64,000 nt of DNA, from the NCBI GenBank assembly GCA_001600455.1, contig BCKC01000001.1:4986441-5050440 (forward strand). The letters are read 5' to 3'. The notes beneath the pieces are model-generated. The model was not told the origin of the DNA and did no database searches. It was given only the letters and a program-made list of their open reading frames with translations. The translations under genes were made by a program, and so were the position numbers. Each line of letters opens with the position of its first letter. Position 1 is the first letter of the stretch. Below, in pieces: positions 25,039 through 37,244 of this stretch. The stretch is from Endocalyx cinctus. Taxonomy: Eukaryota; Ascomycota; Sordariomycetes; Amphisphaeriales; Apiosporaceae.

Positions 25039-25724
25039 TCAGCCCTTGATCTTGCCAAAAAGCCCGAGAAGTGTAGCGGTCTTGATAGCTAGCGTCTGAA
25101 TGGGATACGTAGCCAGTTGCCAGAATTCGGGGTCCCAAGAGCTCGTGTCAAGTACGGCAGCCCAGCCGCGGGGATCGTTCTATACTTCGAGTTAATGACT
25201 TCACACGATATTTCGGAGAGGGGGAAAAAACACAATATTAAGGATTTGAATGAGAATTAGCTTGTAGAAAATAAATGTATAAAATAACTGACCTGTGCCA
25301 TAGCCGAGAATATAGCGAACCAATGAGTGAAATCGGCCAGCATCAAGATGCCTATGTGCAGCTGCAGCAGACGCTTATTGGGAGGTCCGACGAGCAGCAC
25401 CAAAAGCCCATATAGCATCATGTTGAAAAGGTAACCGGTTGCCTCGTAGGGTATGGCTAGAGTAGGAATCGGCAGTGGCGAGGTGGAGCTCGACGATAAC
25501 CCGAAGAGTGGATGGGATTGCGAGTAATGCATGAACATGCCATAGGAACTTTATATGTGTGTTTAGTTTTCAAGAAGACGAGAATTGAGCCGAGATTGGC
25601 TTGCCGTCGCTCACTTGCGCAATGCAGCATAAAGCAGGTAAGTAACTTACATCGCGGCTGGTTCGAGGTATACGAAAAAGATTCGAGGGATGATAGGGAG
25701 GAGAGACGCCGTGTTTGTCGCCAT
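25039..25724 (-). CDS. Small four-helix membrane protein, DUF7704 type
   Basis: Three exons on the minus strand: 25724-25651, 25548-25293, 25179-25039; 156 residues. It starts MATNTASLLPIIPRIFFVYL and continues to YGMFMHYSQSHPLFG. Further hydrophobic stretches are TGYLFNMMLYGLLVLLVG, the segment around LHIGILMLADFTHWFAIF, and the C-terminal LATYPIQTLAIKTATLLGLF. This pattern, especially the opening 'LPRIFFxYLEP' and the WAAVLDTSSWDP loop near the end, matches a small fungal membrane family that I know as DUF7704. No biochemical role is known to me. Phases agree at both introns (AT|T and CAG|AAC). The second exon donor is GTCAGT and the first GTAAGT. It is divergent from no close gene and lies tail-to-tail with the oxalate decarboxylase gene. 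Confidence 0.8.
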
Positions 25725-26801
25725 CTTGTTTCTGAGTAGTGAGAAAGATTAGGTGAGCACGTAAAAGTATAAATGAGACTGAGAGAAGAGACAAGATTGT
25801 TGTGTGAAGATTGCGAATAAAACGTTGATTTTTTTAGTTGGGTGTTTAAATATCTCTCCCCCGCGGCGGTGTTCGTCCTTGTGCTTATACCGAGCTGAAC
25901 TCGCTACCAACATGCATTCTTCTTCTACCCCCTTACTTCTTACACGACTAAGGCGCGTCGTCAGGTGATTTTTTCCCGCTCGTCTAGGACGAAGGAGCTC
26001 GGTGTTCTTGGCATGTCCGAGTGCAGATTCCCCCAACAGCTTCATTTCTAGTAGATCTTCTTGGTTCGTATACCACAGCTGTGGTAACCTCATAACTTGA
26101 CACTGCTTACGTTCCAAAACTTATATATTTATCGCTGAATCTCTTCGTTAAGGTTGGGTACGATTCTAAGTGTTGAAGGATATAGATAGACTTCATCTGG
26201 CTGGTTCTAATATACTTATATTTTATAACCGTCATAACCGTCATAATCTCTAGGAGCCTAAACTTAATCTCCAGCATCGCAGAGCATCCATCCACTTCCC
26301 ACACAGATACAAACATAAACATAGTCCAATCATCTTGGTTATCCATGCACATAACATTGGACGTAGTATATATTCAAGGGTGATAATAATTTATGGTATA
26401 CACCGCAGAAAAATAAACACAAAGATAGCTGAGCTAGTCAGCCAATTGACTGATCACCGAAATTTCCAACGCCCCCCTTCTCCTCAAAAAGAAGCGAAAA
26501 AGCCAACACCTAGGCATACCATTGCCTCGTCATGCGGCTTTGATGATATAAAGTTTTGCTCGTAAGATACAACTAATCATACAAGAAAGATATATACAGA
26601 TATATATGCTTCATCACATTTCTCTAGACTCAGTCCAGGATCCACCGGATATGACAGATTCTAGGGTTTATGTAAAGAATCCCATTGGAAAACGTGTATA
26701 TACGTGATGGAAGATTGGGAATGCTTTAAATATGCTTTTTTCTTGGTCATTCCTTCGTAAAAATAGATAGTTTTTTATTTGTTTTTAAATGTTTTTTTTT
26801 T
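25725..26801. other. Intergenic spacer
   Basis: Promoter of the DUF7704-type gene and 3' flank of the fibroin-3-related gene. Contains AT-rich runs (for example ATATATACAGATATATAT near 26590) and no credible frame. Confidence 0.6.
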
Positions 26802-28554
26802 CTAATATCCGTCCCAGCCGTTGTTGTGTTGCGGCGGCTGCTGCTGCTGCTGTTGCAGACCGCTTTGTTGTGGTTTATACGGCCGATAACCGGGGTATGC
26901 CGAACCGCCGTTCGCTGATGTTTCGGGAGCCGGAGACGCGTGGCGGCTGTCTGGCCGGCTGTAACCCGAGTTGAAATCGAAACCGCCGTTGTTCTGTATA
27001 GGAGATACGGGCGATTCCATGTAATTTCTATCGACCGAGTATTTCCGCTCCGGCGCGGGAGAAGCCCTTGCCATTGATCCTCCTAGGTCATTTGCGAATT
27101 GTCGCTGAGGTATCGGAGCAGCTATCTGTATATTGTTTCTCGAGTCGCCCGTGTACTGTCGTTCGGGTGCGGGAGATGCTCTTGCCATTGGCCCTCTTGA
27201 ATCACCAGAGTATTGTCGGTTAGGGGCAGGAGGGTACTGGCGGTTGTAGCTGCTGGGCGTCTGCGTCTGCGATCTTTGCGGGTAACCGTATCCTCCGACT
27301 GTAGGGGCGGGAGATTGTGTTCTAGCGGCGTCACCGTATCCGTATCCCGCCTGCGATACCGGGTTCATAGGTCCGGGGTGCGGGAAAGTATTGTTCCTCG
27401 GAGGAGCGCGGTATCCTTCATTGGGATTGCTGTTGTATGGACTTGCCGTGGCGCTACGTCCGAAGCCTGGTCGAGGTGTTCGAGACTGAGGATAGCCCTG
27501 ACCGGCAATATTACGACCGTACCCCTCGTTCTGACCATATCCATTGTTATAATCTTGTTGTGGTGTATGTCTTCCCATGTTCCCGGCGGCCATGCCGTAT
27601 CCAGCATTCATGTCGTTTTGCGACGTCTGTCCGTAGCCGTCGTTTCCATAGCCTGACTGATCGTAACCACCATGACTTTGATCGAAGTATCCTGATCCAT
27701 TGGCATTGTATTGATCTGCTCTTGGTTGGTTCTGGGCGGAATACCCATAGGGATCGTTTTGTAAATTTGTTTGTTCGTAGTGGCTCCAGTTGTTACCGAC
27801 GGTCGATGCGACAGGACTTGGGATGGTCGGTTGCGGCTGTGCCGCGCTGAGTAAACTTGTAGTCGAGGTATATTGACCTTCCGGTTTCTTCAAGGTATCC
27901 ATCTCGACCGAGTCGTCTTCTATCATCACCTTTTTAGAATTGGCATCATCCCAACTGGGCATCGCAGGCAGCGCATCGGCATCTTTTTTATCACTCGTAT
28001 CGAATACGGCATATTCAGGAGCAGCGGGTTTCGCATTATAGTTCGTATAGCCTGCATCCATTGGAGCCTGTGATCGATACGCTTGATCGTGATTAGGTGG
28101 AACAAAGGGTTCGTCGAGGTACTTGTTTTTCCTTCCTCCGGGGGGATCGCAACATCCGCAACAATTACCACAGCATTTCAGACACCGGAAGCATCCGCAA
28201 CAACAAGACAAACCGCAGCAAGCGCACCGTATGATGCACCATACTATCGACAAGATAATGAGACCACCAATAACGATTATGGCAATAACAGGCCATCTGA
28301 ACATGATTAGCATATAAGACAGATAATAAGCTTTCCATGTTTTCTAGGTATACCTACTTGCAATAGGAAGCTTGCATACAATTGTCCCAGCTCGAGAAGG
28401 CCGTCTTCGCATCAGATATGCTACTGCCGATTGAAGATAGGTCCTGTCGCTTGGTCAAGGCTGCGATGGTACTTCGCGCAAGCAAATCCACGACGGCATC
28501 CTTCAGGCTCCGCTCATGGAGACTGCGCTCCATGACGGCGCCTATGTGCGGCAT
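26802..28554 (-). CDS. Fibroin-3-related Cys-rich, Gln/Tyr-rich membrane protein
   Basis: Two exons, 28554-28358 and 28296-26802, with a 61-bp intron (GTAGGT..CAG); 563 residues. The first 65 residues carry a short extracellular-type region ending SSWDNCMQASYCK. Then come a transmembrane segment (WPVIAIIVIGGLIILSIVWC, about 66-85) and a juxtamembrane cysteine cluster (CACCGLSCCCGCFRCLKCC..). The rest is a long disordered tail rich in Gly, Tyr, Gln, Asn and Pro. Near the C-terminus a unit of about 30 residues repeats around ASPAPERQYTGDSR and variants, and a poly-Gln run sits close to the end. Fungal proteins of this architecture are annotated 'fibroin-3 related'; their role is unknown. The cysteines next to the membrane suggest palmitoylation (inference). 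The poly-Q and repeats may vary in length between strains. Confidence 0.85.
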
Positions 28555-30876
28555 TTCGTACTATATTTTACCTCAATTCAATAAATAGGTGTATAGGTAT
28601 ATCGGCTCGGTAAATATGAGAGAATATAAAATTTTGTTAAAGGTATTCGGAGACGGACGGTGGGCGGCTTATGAAAACATTCGAAATTAAGCTGGGTTCG
28701 GGTGTTTGATCGTGGCAGCGTGGATCCTCCAGATAAATTTTGGTGGGTGCGTATGCTGATCTTTTCTTTGTTATAACTGATCTCCTTTTTTTTTCCTACT
28801 CCAAACACGGGAAAATTTCCGTTTCGTTTACGAATGTTATTTCGTTTTCTCGGCGTGGTGTAGTGTATGTAGTACGACATGCGCATAAAAATATTGAATA
28901 TTTTCTACCAGAGTTCGGTCAAAAAGGACTGGACGAATTATTACAACTCAGATTGTCGATTTCCTGATCGTCAAGGGAATTGTTCAAAGAGTGCAGTTCA
29001 CCAATAAATCGGAGACAAGATAAAAAAAAAAAAAAAAAAAAAGAGTGAAAAATCAAGAGCCAACAAAGGCGATAAAAAAACCGAAACAAGAATATAACAA
29101 TAAAAAAAAAGTGATTGTTGTGAGGTGTGAAAAGAAGAAGAAAAAAAGATTAAAGGAAAGACAAAGGCTTTGATAATAGACAAACAGCTTAACTGGAAGG
29201 ATTGGTACCGGTATTACACACTCTCAAAAGCCCAGACATTGGAACCTCCCTAAAAGGCTTGGAAGGGAAAAGAAAAAAAAATTGAGATGAGGAAAATGGC
29301 AATTCAAAGGACGAGTCACAATTAATTCGATCCGCTGATTTGATTTAAATTACATAGCACTACGTACATATTGGACACTACAATAGGCAATCTGCATATA
29401 TCTTCAATCCTCCCCCCCCTGGCCCCCCCTGAGAGGACATGATTGACCTGCATTACGGCAAGGGTCTAGCTTAATTCTGCAGCATTAGCGTATTCTCTTT
29501 TAAGATCAGAAAGCTAGTGAGACTAGAACCCCCGACTACCCCCAAAAGTGGTATAAGTTATAGTTATGATATATGCTAATCTACACCTAATCCCGCTATT
29601 TTCTGTATCCGCTCACACCATCTGAACTCGTAAGCTACTAAAATTTCGGTGGTTTGGGAATAACTTCTTGAACAACAATAACTATTTCTAAATTTCAATT
29701 CATTTAAAGCATACGACGAGATGATTACACTACGATACACTACAATATACTATGTTATATATTTCAATACAATAAATAAGGCGAACTATTCTATCATCTG
29801 TCCAGTCATAGCACGGAGAGAAACTCGTCCAGAAACCATGTGAAACTTTGAGGAAAACTTGGCCGCGAGAGCAGTGAGGCTGTGCCCCCAGTCAACTACA
29901 GGAGCAATACTCAGTCAGCTCTCGAACGTTGGTTTCGCATCATCAAATCGCTTGTTAGTGGGTCATTATTGTATTATACCCCATGTCTCTCTCTGTCTTT
30001 CTTTTTTTGATTGGCACTACGATCGTATGTATTTTGGATGGTTTTGGGAATACTATGATATGCATACGATATCTTATAATACCAGGCATCGTTTTATTTC
30101 CCCTTCAAATGACGTCGCTATCTTCTCTAAGTAATCTGTTCATAGCACGGGCATAACATGATCAGATATGTAATGAACATCATCACCTCGGTTCAGGTCC
30201 GAGAAACCACGGGAATCAGAGTCGAAACATGGCCCCATGTACATGTACAATCAAGTTCCAGGGTCCTGCAAATCCCCTAACCTACAAGTATATGTAGTGT
30301 GCTCCTCAAAAACCCTGTCTACTAACTGGGTAATAATAAGATGTGCCCAAGCCTCTCTATCTCTCTCTTTCTGAATCCTACAGGACTCGTCGTCAGCATT
30401 TGATATTGCTGTCTTGGGCAGGTGAGCAAGTTAGCAGGACGCTAAAAAAGTGTCGCTTTTTAGAAGATATCAAATACCGAATAAGTTGTGTATTAGCACA
30501 TACGACCATAGCCTAACTGCATCAAGATATAGAGATGCTTCCAGGTGGGATTGGGTAAAATTCTTCTGAACCAAATCACGATTGATTGATTTCCCATTAT
30601 CTTTCTCAGCTTGCGTCATCTTTCCCCGAACTCAGTGTCCCTTGTTTCTATGACGATAATTACTTCTTAAATGACCGCCCATGCATAATAATAGGGACTT
30701 TTCAGCTATGAACACATTCGGGCGTAGCGTCTCTATTCTAATTACTTGGTACAACTAGACTTAGCAGAAGGATACTTATTGCGTACTTTAACAGCGCAAT
30801 ATGCGCTACAGACATCAATAAATGCCACTTCACTAGTTTGAAATTTGTCGCCAAAGGACAGAAAAAATATATACGT

Positions 30877-30930
<54 letters not shown>

Positions 30931-31488
30931 GATTGGTCTGGTGTTGATTCAAGGAGTAAACTCGACGAGTATTTATTGGAAAAAATTTCATGTTTTTTTT
31001 TTTTTTTTTNTTTGGGAAAAATGACGATAAGTATAAGAGTTTTAATACATTAATTAATGTTGATGGCGATCTTCATTGGATCCTAACAGACGAGAAAAGA
31101 TGCCTCACGCATGCATTTTCTATGTCCCATGTTGGTTTCTTAACCGTGCTCGTTCGGCAACACTCTCACTAAGAACATCCAATTTCCGGGTTTTCTGCCT
31201 TTTATCGCCATCACCAAACGCCGTACAGGTTTGAAAAAAAGAAACTGAGTATTTATATTTTTTTTCTTCCTTTTTCAAGCGGTGTCACCTTCATTTCTTC
31301 ACATTAATCGCCAGCTGATCAGGTCCTCCATCTCGTCATCGTCGTGAAGATGAAGGAATCGAATAACTATAAAAATCAAAAATAAAAAGGGTATAATCCA
31401 TTACTGCATCCTGATCTGGTTCATTCACTACTCCAAAGCGCTCCTCCGAAGCCGCACCTAGCACCAACTCGCCTCGTCACATCACATG
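28555..31488. other. 2.9-kb intergenic spacer
   Basis: AT-rich, with an A19 tract (about 29023-29042), C runs near 29408-29426, a (CA)n(TA)n microsatellite at 30880-30930 and a poly-T run broken by an undetermined base at 31010. A 14-nt match to the start of fungal 5S rRNA at 30498-30511 is discussed in findings. No gene found. Confidence 0.55.
30880..30930. repeat. Compound microsatellite (CA)n(TA)n
   Basis: About 18 CA units run directly into about 8 TA units. Alternating purine-pyrimidine DNA of this type can adopt left-handed or cruciform forms and is prone to length change. Confidence 0.95.
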
Positions 31489-31835
31489 TTATCTACCCGG
31501 GGGAGGGCCGGTGGGCGGGGTGTATTCGGGAGCTTGACCGGTGTAGACGGGTTTGGGAGCCTCGACGCCATCCTGCTGACCCTGGTAGTAGCCGTTCATC
31601 GGGTACGGTTGGGGCGGGGGCGCGTTGTAGGCGGGCGGAGGCGCGTCGTTGGGATGCGACGGGGCCATCCATCCGGTTCCGTACATCGGGGTCATACCGC
31701 GACGACGGCGGCGGCGGGAGTTAATGCAACTGCAAAACGCGAAAATCGTTAGTTTTTATTTATTTGATAATTGCTCTTGTGGTCAATTATTCGCGAGGAA
31801 GATACGAAACGGGGGCGCCAATGACGTCAAGGACT

Positions 31836-31866
<31 letters not shown>

Positions 31867-32053
31867 CTTACGCCCAGATGAAGAATACAGCGAGAATAGC
31901 GACGATTATCACAACGGTGAAGATCCATCGGCCGTAGAAGTACCATGATGATGGCGCTCCGTTACAGGAGCTGTCGTTTGGGTAGCGGTTGCAGTAATCG
32001 CTAACATACCTCTTCGAGAGGGCCGTGGCGATTTGATCGAGAACCGGGGCCAT
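31489..32053 (-). CDS. RCR-type small membrane protein with PPxY motif
   Basis: Two exons, 32053-31872 and 31729-31489, with a 142-bp intron; 140 residues. The N-terminal part (YCNRYPNDSSCNG) is short and Cys-containing. One transmembrane segment follows (WIFTVVIIVAILAVFFIW, about 43-60), then CINSRRRRRRG and a Pro/Tyr-rich cytosolic tail. The tail carries PPPAYNAPPPQPYP, which includes a PPxY motif. This is the layout of the yeast RCR1/RCR2 family (chitin synthesis regulation, Congo red resistance), where the PY motif binds the Rsp5 ubiquitin ligase and steers membrane-protein traffic. The intron carries a run of about 27 A on the plus strand. Splice phases agree (GC|T). A role in wall-protein or transporter sorting is inferred from the family only. 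Confidence 0.85.
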
Positions 32054-32796
32054 CTCGTTGTATCGGGTTATGTTTTATTTCAGAGTCCCTTATTATAGAA
32101 AATGATTTCTCTCTCGCTCTGTAATGTCTACACTTTCTTATGGGTATGTGTAGATAGGTTGGGATTGTATGTGTTGTGTTATGTAAGTGGTAGTGTTTGT
32201 GTTGATGATAGGTGAGTATTTGATTAGATCTGGTTAATTGGTTATATCAAACCAGAAGAATGAAGAATTAATAAATAAAAATAAGACAGGAAGGAATGAT
32301 GAGTGTGGAAGTGAGGTGTCTTGATGACCTTTTTAAATCTCAATCCTATTCCTCTTGTCAACCAGTTTTGTGTTAGTCCGGCAAAGCTGAGTGAATGCTA
32401 ACCGTTGTTCGATAATTATGAAATTCTGTTCTATCGTTCGCATGCCGGGTTTTCCGCCACTGTTAGTGTACATTGATTACTTTATTAGGTTTTTAGACAT
32501 GTACAGCTAATCGGGGCTTTTTCTTGGCTTTTTCCTGGCAAAGTCTTGGAATTCATTGGTAGGTACTAACATGCTGAACGGTTCAATGTGGCTATGCAAA
32601 GATGTCAGAAGCATCATAATTACAAAAACTCTTGAATGTTTAATACTAGGTTAGCAACTCCGGATGAACAAGAAACAAGAAAGAAACCATTCCCCCTCAT
32701 TATTTCTTCTTCTACCCTTACATTACAATTCAAAACCGCCACTTGAACCAAATCATTTTCATATAGTCACATTCTGTATGAATGAGCTGTTTTCCT

Positions 32797-32801
<5 letters not shown>

Positions 32802-32834
<33 letters not shown>
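32802..32834. repeat. (TC)n microsatellite
   Basis: About 16 uninterrupted TC units. A polypyrimidine run like this can be promoter-like in fungi, but no start codon of a real gene follows closely. Confidence 0.95.
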
Positions 32835-32838
<4 letters not shown>

Positions 32839-34307
32839 CTACGTGTTCACTATCATCGTTTTGCTTTGGAATTCTCAAAGGATTCCAAGATACTTTGTAC
32901 TAGGTACACTATGTATGTCTAATATTGCATCATAATACAATAGCTGTTTACATGGAGGAAACAAAAAAAAAACGGGGCCACGGAAACCATTAATCCCGTA
33001 AAGAAGGATGTGGAATATTGAATTAGCGGGTGGCTGAGTGGCCTATTGGGGCTACCCCGAACTCGTACACGATACAATACACTATCTGATCACCAATATA
33101 TTTGACGGTAATCAAATTAGAGAAGAAACATTATTGAATATCATTGGCTGAAATGAGAAATAATATGCTTTGACAAGAAATTTTGAAAAAGAGATTCACC
33201 CCATCGTAAAAGGCTGAGCTCGTGCACGAGAACCGTTGATCACCAGTGAACCTGTCCTTTTTATGTAATTTGCCATGTGTTGGGCTAGCATATCCAATAT
33301 TCTTTACTATACCAAAACCTCTCGTATTTGGAATTCTACTGTAATATCATCAGAACATCAAAACCTATTCAAAACGGACTCGTCACACGATCGGACGAGG
33401 TTAACCTAATCATGTTCACAGCCTCAATTCATACCTAGGTATTTAATACTCCTTCGCTCTCCCTCTATCGGATAAGATAAAGTTGTTCAATAGGTAGTTA
33501 TTTGATGAATCACTGTTACCAGCCACCTATGTACGTATGTCAAAATAGGGCGAAACACGCCCTGTTGGACTTGTAGTAATAATGTAGTCGTAGCTGTCGA
33601 GCACTGACTTCTTCCCCCTGGACGTCAGCAATAAAACCCAAAAAAATCTACCCTTACCGGCCAAGTCTGACCGAACAGATAAATTCGGATCTTACTCAGC
33701 GTTGATCATTCCTAAGGAGGAATCATTGCTCTTAGCTCTTCTCATAACATACATATAAATATATGTATATATACTCCGTATTTATCTTTTAATCTAGCAT
33801 TCTCCAACACCAACATATTAATTATCACTAACAAAAAGTTACATATAGTAGTAATACGGACGATACCAAGACTTGTTATAACCCACTGCTATCTATATAT
33901 ATCTATATGCCCACAACAAATAATATTCCCAAAAGTTTATTTGGTATACAAAGTAGAAGGAAGATGGTCAGCAACGACTACACTAGTGCAATAAGTTGGA
34001 CACTACATATGTGACGACCCATCATGAAACTGCAGTAACGCCGTGAAACCTCAGCAAATCTTCTGCATTTCGATATTCAAGCTGATCTGCTAGATCTGTT
34101 AGCTTAGTAAAGTGGTTAGCGATAGAATCCATTTGAGACTCAGACAACTTTCACTTATACCCGACACTAGTTTATCGGGACTAACCGGCAACGATATTTA
34201 TCTTGAAGTAGGTCTAGCGTAGATAAATTTGGAGATGCTAGCTTCGCTATCTCCTCCTTCACAATCATGTGGGGTTCCATAAACAGATTTTCGAGGGGTT
34301 GGCAGAG

Positions 34308-34329
34308 ATATATATATATATATATATAT
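34308..34329. repeat. (TA)n microsatellite
   Basis: Eleven AT units inside non-coding DNA. Confidence 0.9.
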
Positions 34330-34858
34330 CCATGGATCATCTGCTGTAGTATACGAAGGAGCAGTAGGCATGGGATAAGGATTCATCAAGCGCACTGGCG
34401 CTTCATCTACCGTACTACCTATTAAACCATGGGTAGTATATAGTTGACTAAATTGTCTGTCTAGTATATTATTACTTTATTCCAAGGAAGTCTCCAACTG
34501 ATGATACACTTACAGAGTACATCTACAGAAAAAGAAAAAAAAACCCTGTTCCTATCTCCCGAGATGTGATGGTGCAAGAATCCTGGAAAAAGGGACGGCA
34601 CGGATGTCTATCGGGGAACCCTAGTCATTCTGTAACCCCCTTCGGCTGCTTCTCTCTTCACCAGGGCAATACTTTGATGAGCCAATAATCTCACATATCC
34701 CTCGCAGTTATCTATCAGATACGATCAATAATACCTATACATGTAAGTACAATGAGTCTGAGCGTTCGACTAAAGCAAGGCGAGTCTCCAAGGAGGGTGG
34801 GCAGGCGAGCGACGACCGCCCCGGGTGCGCTTAGCGATGTAAAGTGCGTCTTAATGTC

Positions 34859-34883
34859 TTTTTTTTTTTTAAAAAAAAAAAAA
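34859..34883. repeat. T12-A13 inverted homopolymer tract
   Basis: Twelve T are followed directly by thirteen A, forming a perfect hairpin-capable arm pair. A second such tract lies at 46869-46893. Confidence 0.9.
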
Positions 34884-36129
34884 GCCTTTCACATACTGCC
34901 ATTTCGTGTACGAATAATGAGGCGAAGATGAAATGGTTTACACCAAAGAAGATTTTGTTCTTTAGCTCTTTTAATTCACTCGTATAGAAGTCGATAGTTG
35001 GGAAAATAGATTGGTTACATCAGGATCCAGGGAGCCAACCAGCTGAATTAAAGGAATAAAAAAGTTTCTTGAAGAGTATTGGCTAGGGCAGTCTGCCAGC
35101 CATACAGGCAAGTAGCCCTACCTGACAGGCAGTAAAAATATATGCGTATCATATGGGGGCAATGAGTGAAAGTGCGCGTGCGCGTATATGTTTCGCGTGC
35201 AGTGAGTACCTATACGTAGCAGGCGAGGTAGGGTTGTCAAGGGAAAAGGACTAATGATATGCGGCCACGTCAAAACTCTCCGGCGCCGCGGCGGGCGTGG
35301 AGAAACAACAAGGGCAAGACGGAGAGAGAAAAAAAAAAAAGATTTTTTTTTGGCGCCCGGTATTATTACCATTTTTCTATGAAGAGTAAAATAGTAAGAA
35401 AGAAAGAAGGAAAAAATCAGTTACATTCCTCCGTCTTTCTTTTCATTTCTTTCCTTATTCATTATCTTCTACCTTTTATTTTTGGTTCACAGACATATCA
35501 TGCGAACCATGTTGCCCCGTTTTCGTTGACAGTTCGCCCGTCTTATTAGTCATATTACTGGTTTCGAAAACAGGGCGAACAGGCGGGCGAGAGCAACAAT
35601 CACAGTACGAGAAAAACATCCTAAAGCCGCCGACCAAGGGAAAGGAATAAATCACAAGGTGTATTCTCATATTCTCGTGTTTCTTATTCTATTATATTTA
35701 TCTGTATATCTTCCGTTACCCCCTCTGTCTGTCTTTTTCTTTCTTGTCAAAAGAAATACCCCACACTGCTGTTTTAATAAAAGAACAAAAAAAGCATGGT
35801 GCCATCCATCCCTGAACAAGTGTCTAGGTTTAAGGAGGGATGTTGATGAGTTGTCAAAGTTACAGATGGAGGGGAAGAGGGGAATAGGGTAGGTTGCGCT
35901 GGCAGGGGAGAGAAAACAACCTGTCCAGGGCACTAAAAAAAAAGTGAGAGAGTGAGAGACGCACATACGCAAGAAGTTTTTTTTTTTTTTTCTCTTCCTA
36001 ATCCCCAAATCGGCTGATAAGCCAATCCGGTGCCGCGCTGAATCTCGGAACGCCCCCTTTTAGGGAGGGTTGCCAACGCATCAACGCATCAAGTTGAAGT
36101 AGGAAGAGAGAACTGGAAAATAAAAAATT

Positions 36130-36163
36130 TATATATATATATATATATGTATACATATATATA
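36130..36163. repeat. (TA)n microsatellite, interrupted
   Basis: A run of TA units broken by GTATAC near the middle. Confidence 0.85.
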
Positions 36164-37244
36164 AACAACAAAATGCACGGTCTCTGTGTAGCCGAACAGT
36201 ACGGGTACATATTATATCCCTTGACTGTCGTCTATTTCTTGTCTTCTTACTCCCCCCTCCCCCTCTCATTTTCATTCTCACTTTTAAGTATCCCCCCTAA
36301 ATTCAATACTCACCTCTCTTCGTTTCCCGTCTGCTATTAGCACATTCACGTCTGCTTGAAAGAAGCGGCGGAAGAATCAATATGACTATGTCACTTGATC
36401 AAATATCCTGTCTCATGCCTACCTTGCTCGTCAAGTGACGCGATACGAAGTTACATATATGTCGATGACTCTATAATAGACAGAAAGTTGGCTGTATTAT
36501 TTGTCCTTGCATTTACTTTCGAATATATGCTACGACGATTTGCCTTGACGGCATTCAGAAGTTCGAGTAGAGTGGTATTGAATTGGTATTGAATCGTGTC
36601 ATAAGTCATTATTAATTCAGCATTTGCGCCCGAACTACCTACACCTATGCTCCTTCGCTTGCTATCTGCTTCAGTACTTATGCTTGGACACCGAACAATC
36701 ATAGTCTACCGCGGACGCCCCTCGATGTCTACTGCAGTCTTGAATTAGCCGAAGAAAAGAAAAAATGTCTTAGGCCCGTCGTCGCTTATTGCTCCAAACG
36801 TGTCCGATTCCGAATCATCAACTCCATGCTGATCGAGGTGTAAAATTGAAACAAAACTGAGCCGGGGGAAACAGAAGTCTGACATGAGAAGAGGAGAAAC
36901 GAAAAAAAAAAAAAAAAAGAGAAAGAAATGAAACTGCAGAAGTGTGACCAGATCCGAAAAACCGGCAGCGCACTCACAACAATGCATTTTCTGCCAAGGA
37001 CTCCGCTCGCGAGAGAAGAATTATATAATAGGTCGTTGCCGGCCGAAAAGTCAAACCATATGTCTTAGGATCCCAGGATATCATCAACGTCGTTAAAATG
37101 GTGGACAAGAAAGCGAACGACCGTTATCACAACGACGTTCAGCGTGCGATGGCTACTTTGTCAGGAGAACCGTATGGTCCCTGATCAAATCGAGGCAGCG
37201 CTACGAAAAGAGGATTTCGTACACGCCGAAGCATAGAAAGGAAA

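Larger units (their letters stand above)
32054..37244. other. 5.2-kb gene-poor spacer
   Basis: The longest gap in the window. It holds a (TC)n run (32802-32834), (TA)n runs (34308-34329, 36130-36163), a T12A13 hairpin-prone tract (34859-34883), TACCTAGGTA (33432-33441) and TACTCCGTA (33772-33780). A coding-like patch at 37060-37240 next to ARL8 is treated in findings. No recognisable transposon ends. Confidence 0.55.

Noticed and set aside
33026..33060. GGTGGCTGAGTGGCC resembling a Ser/Leu tRNA A box
   Set aside because: No B box or acceptor stem follows.
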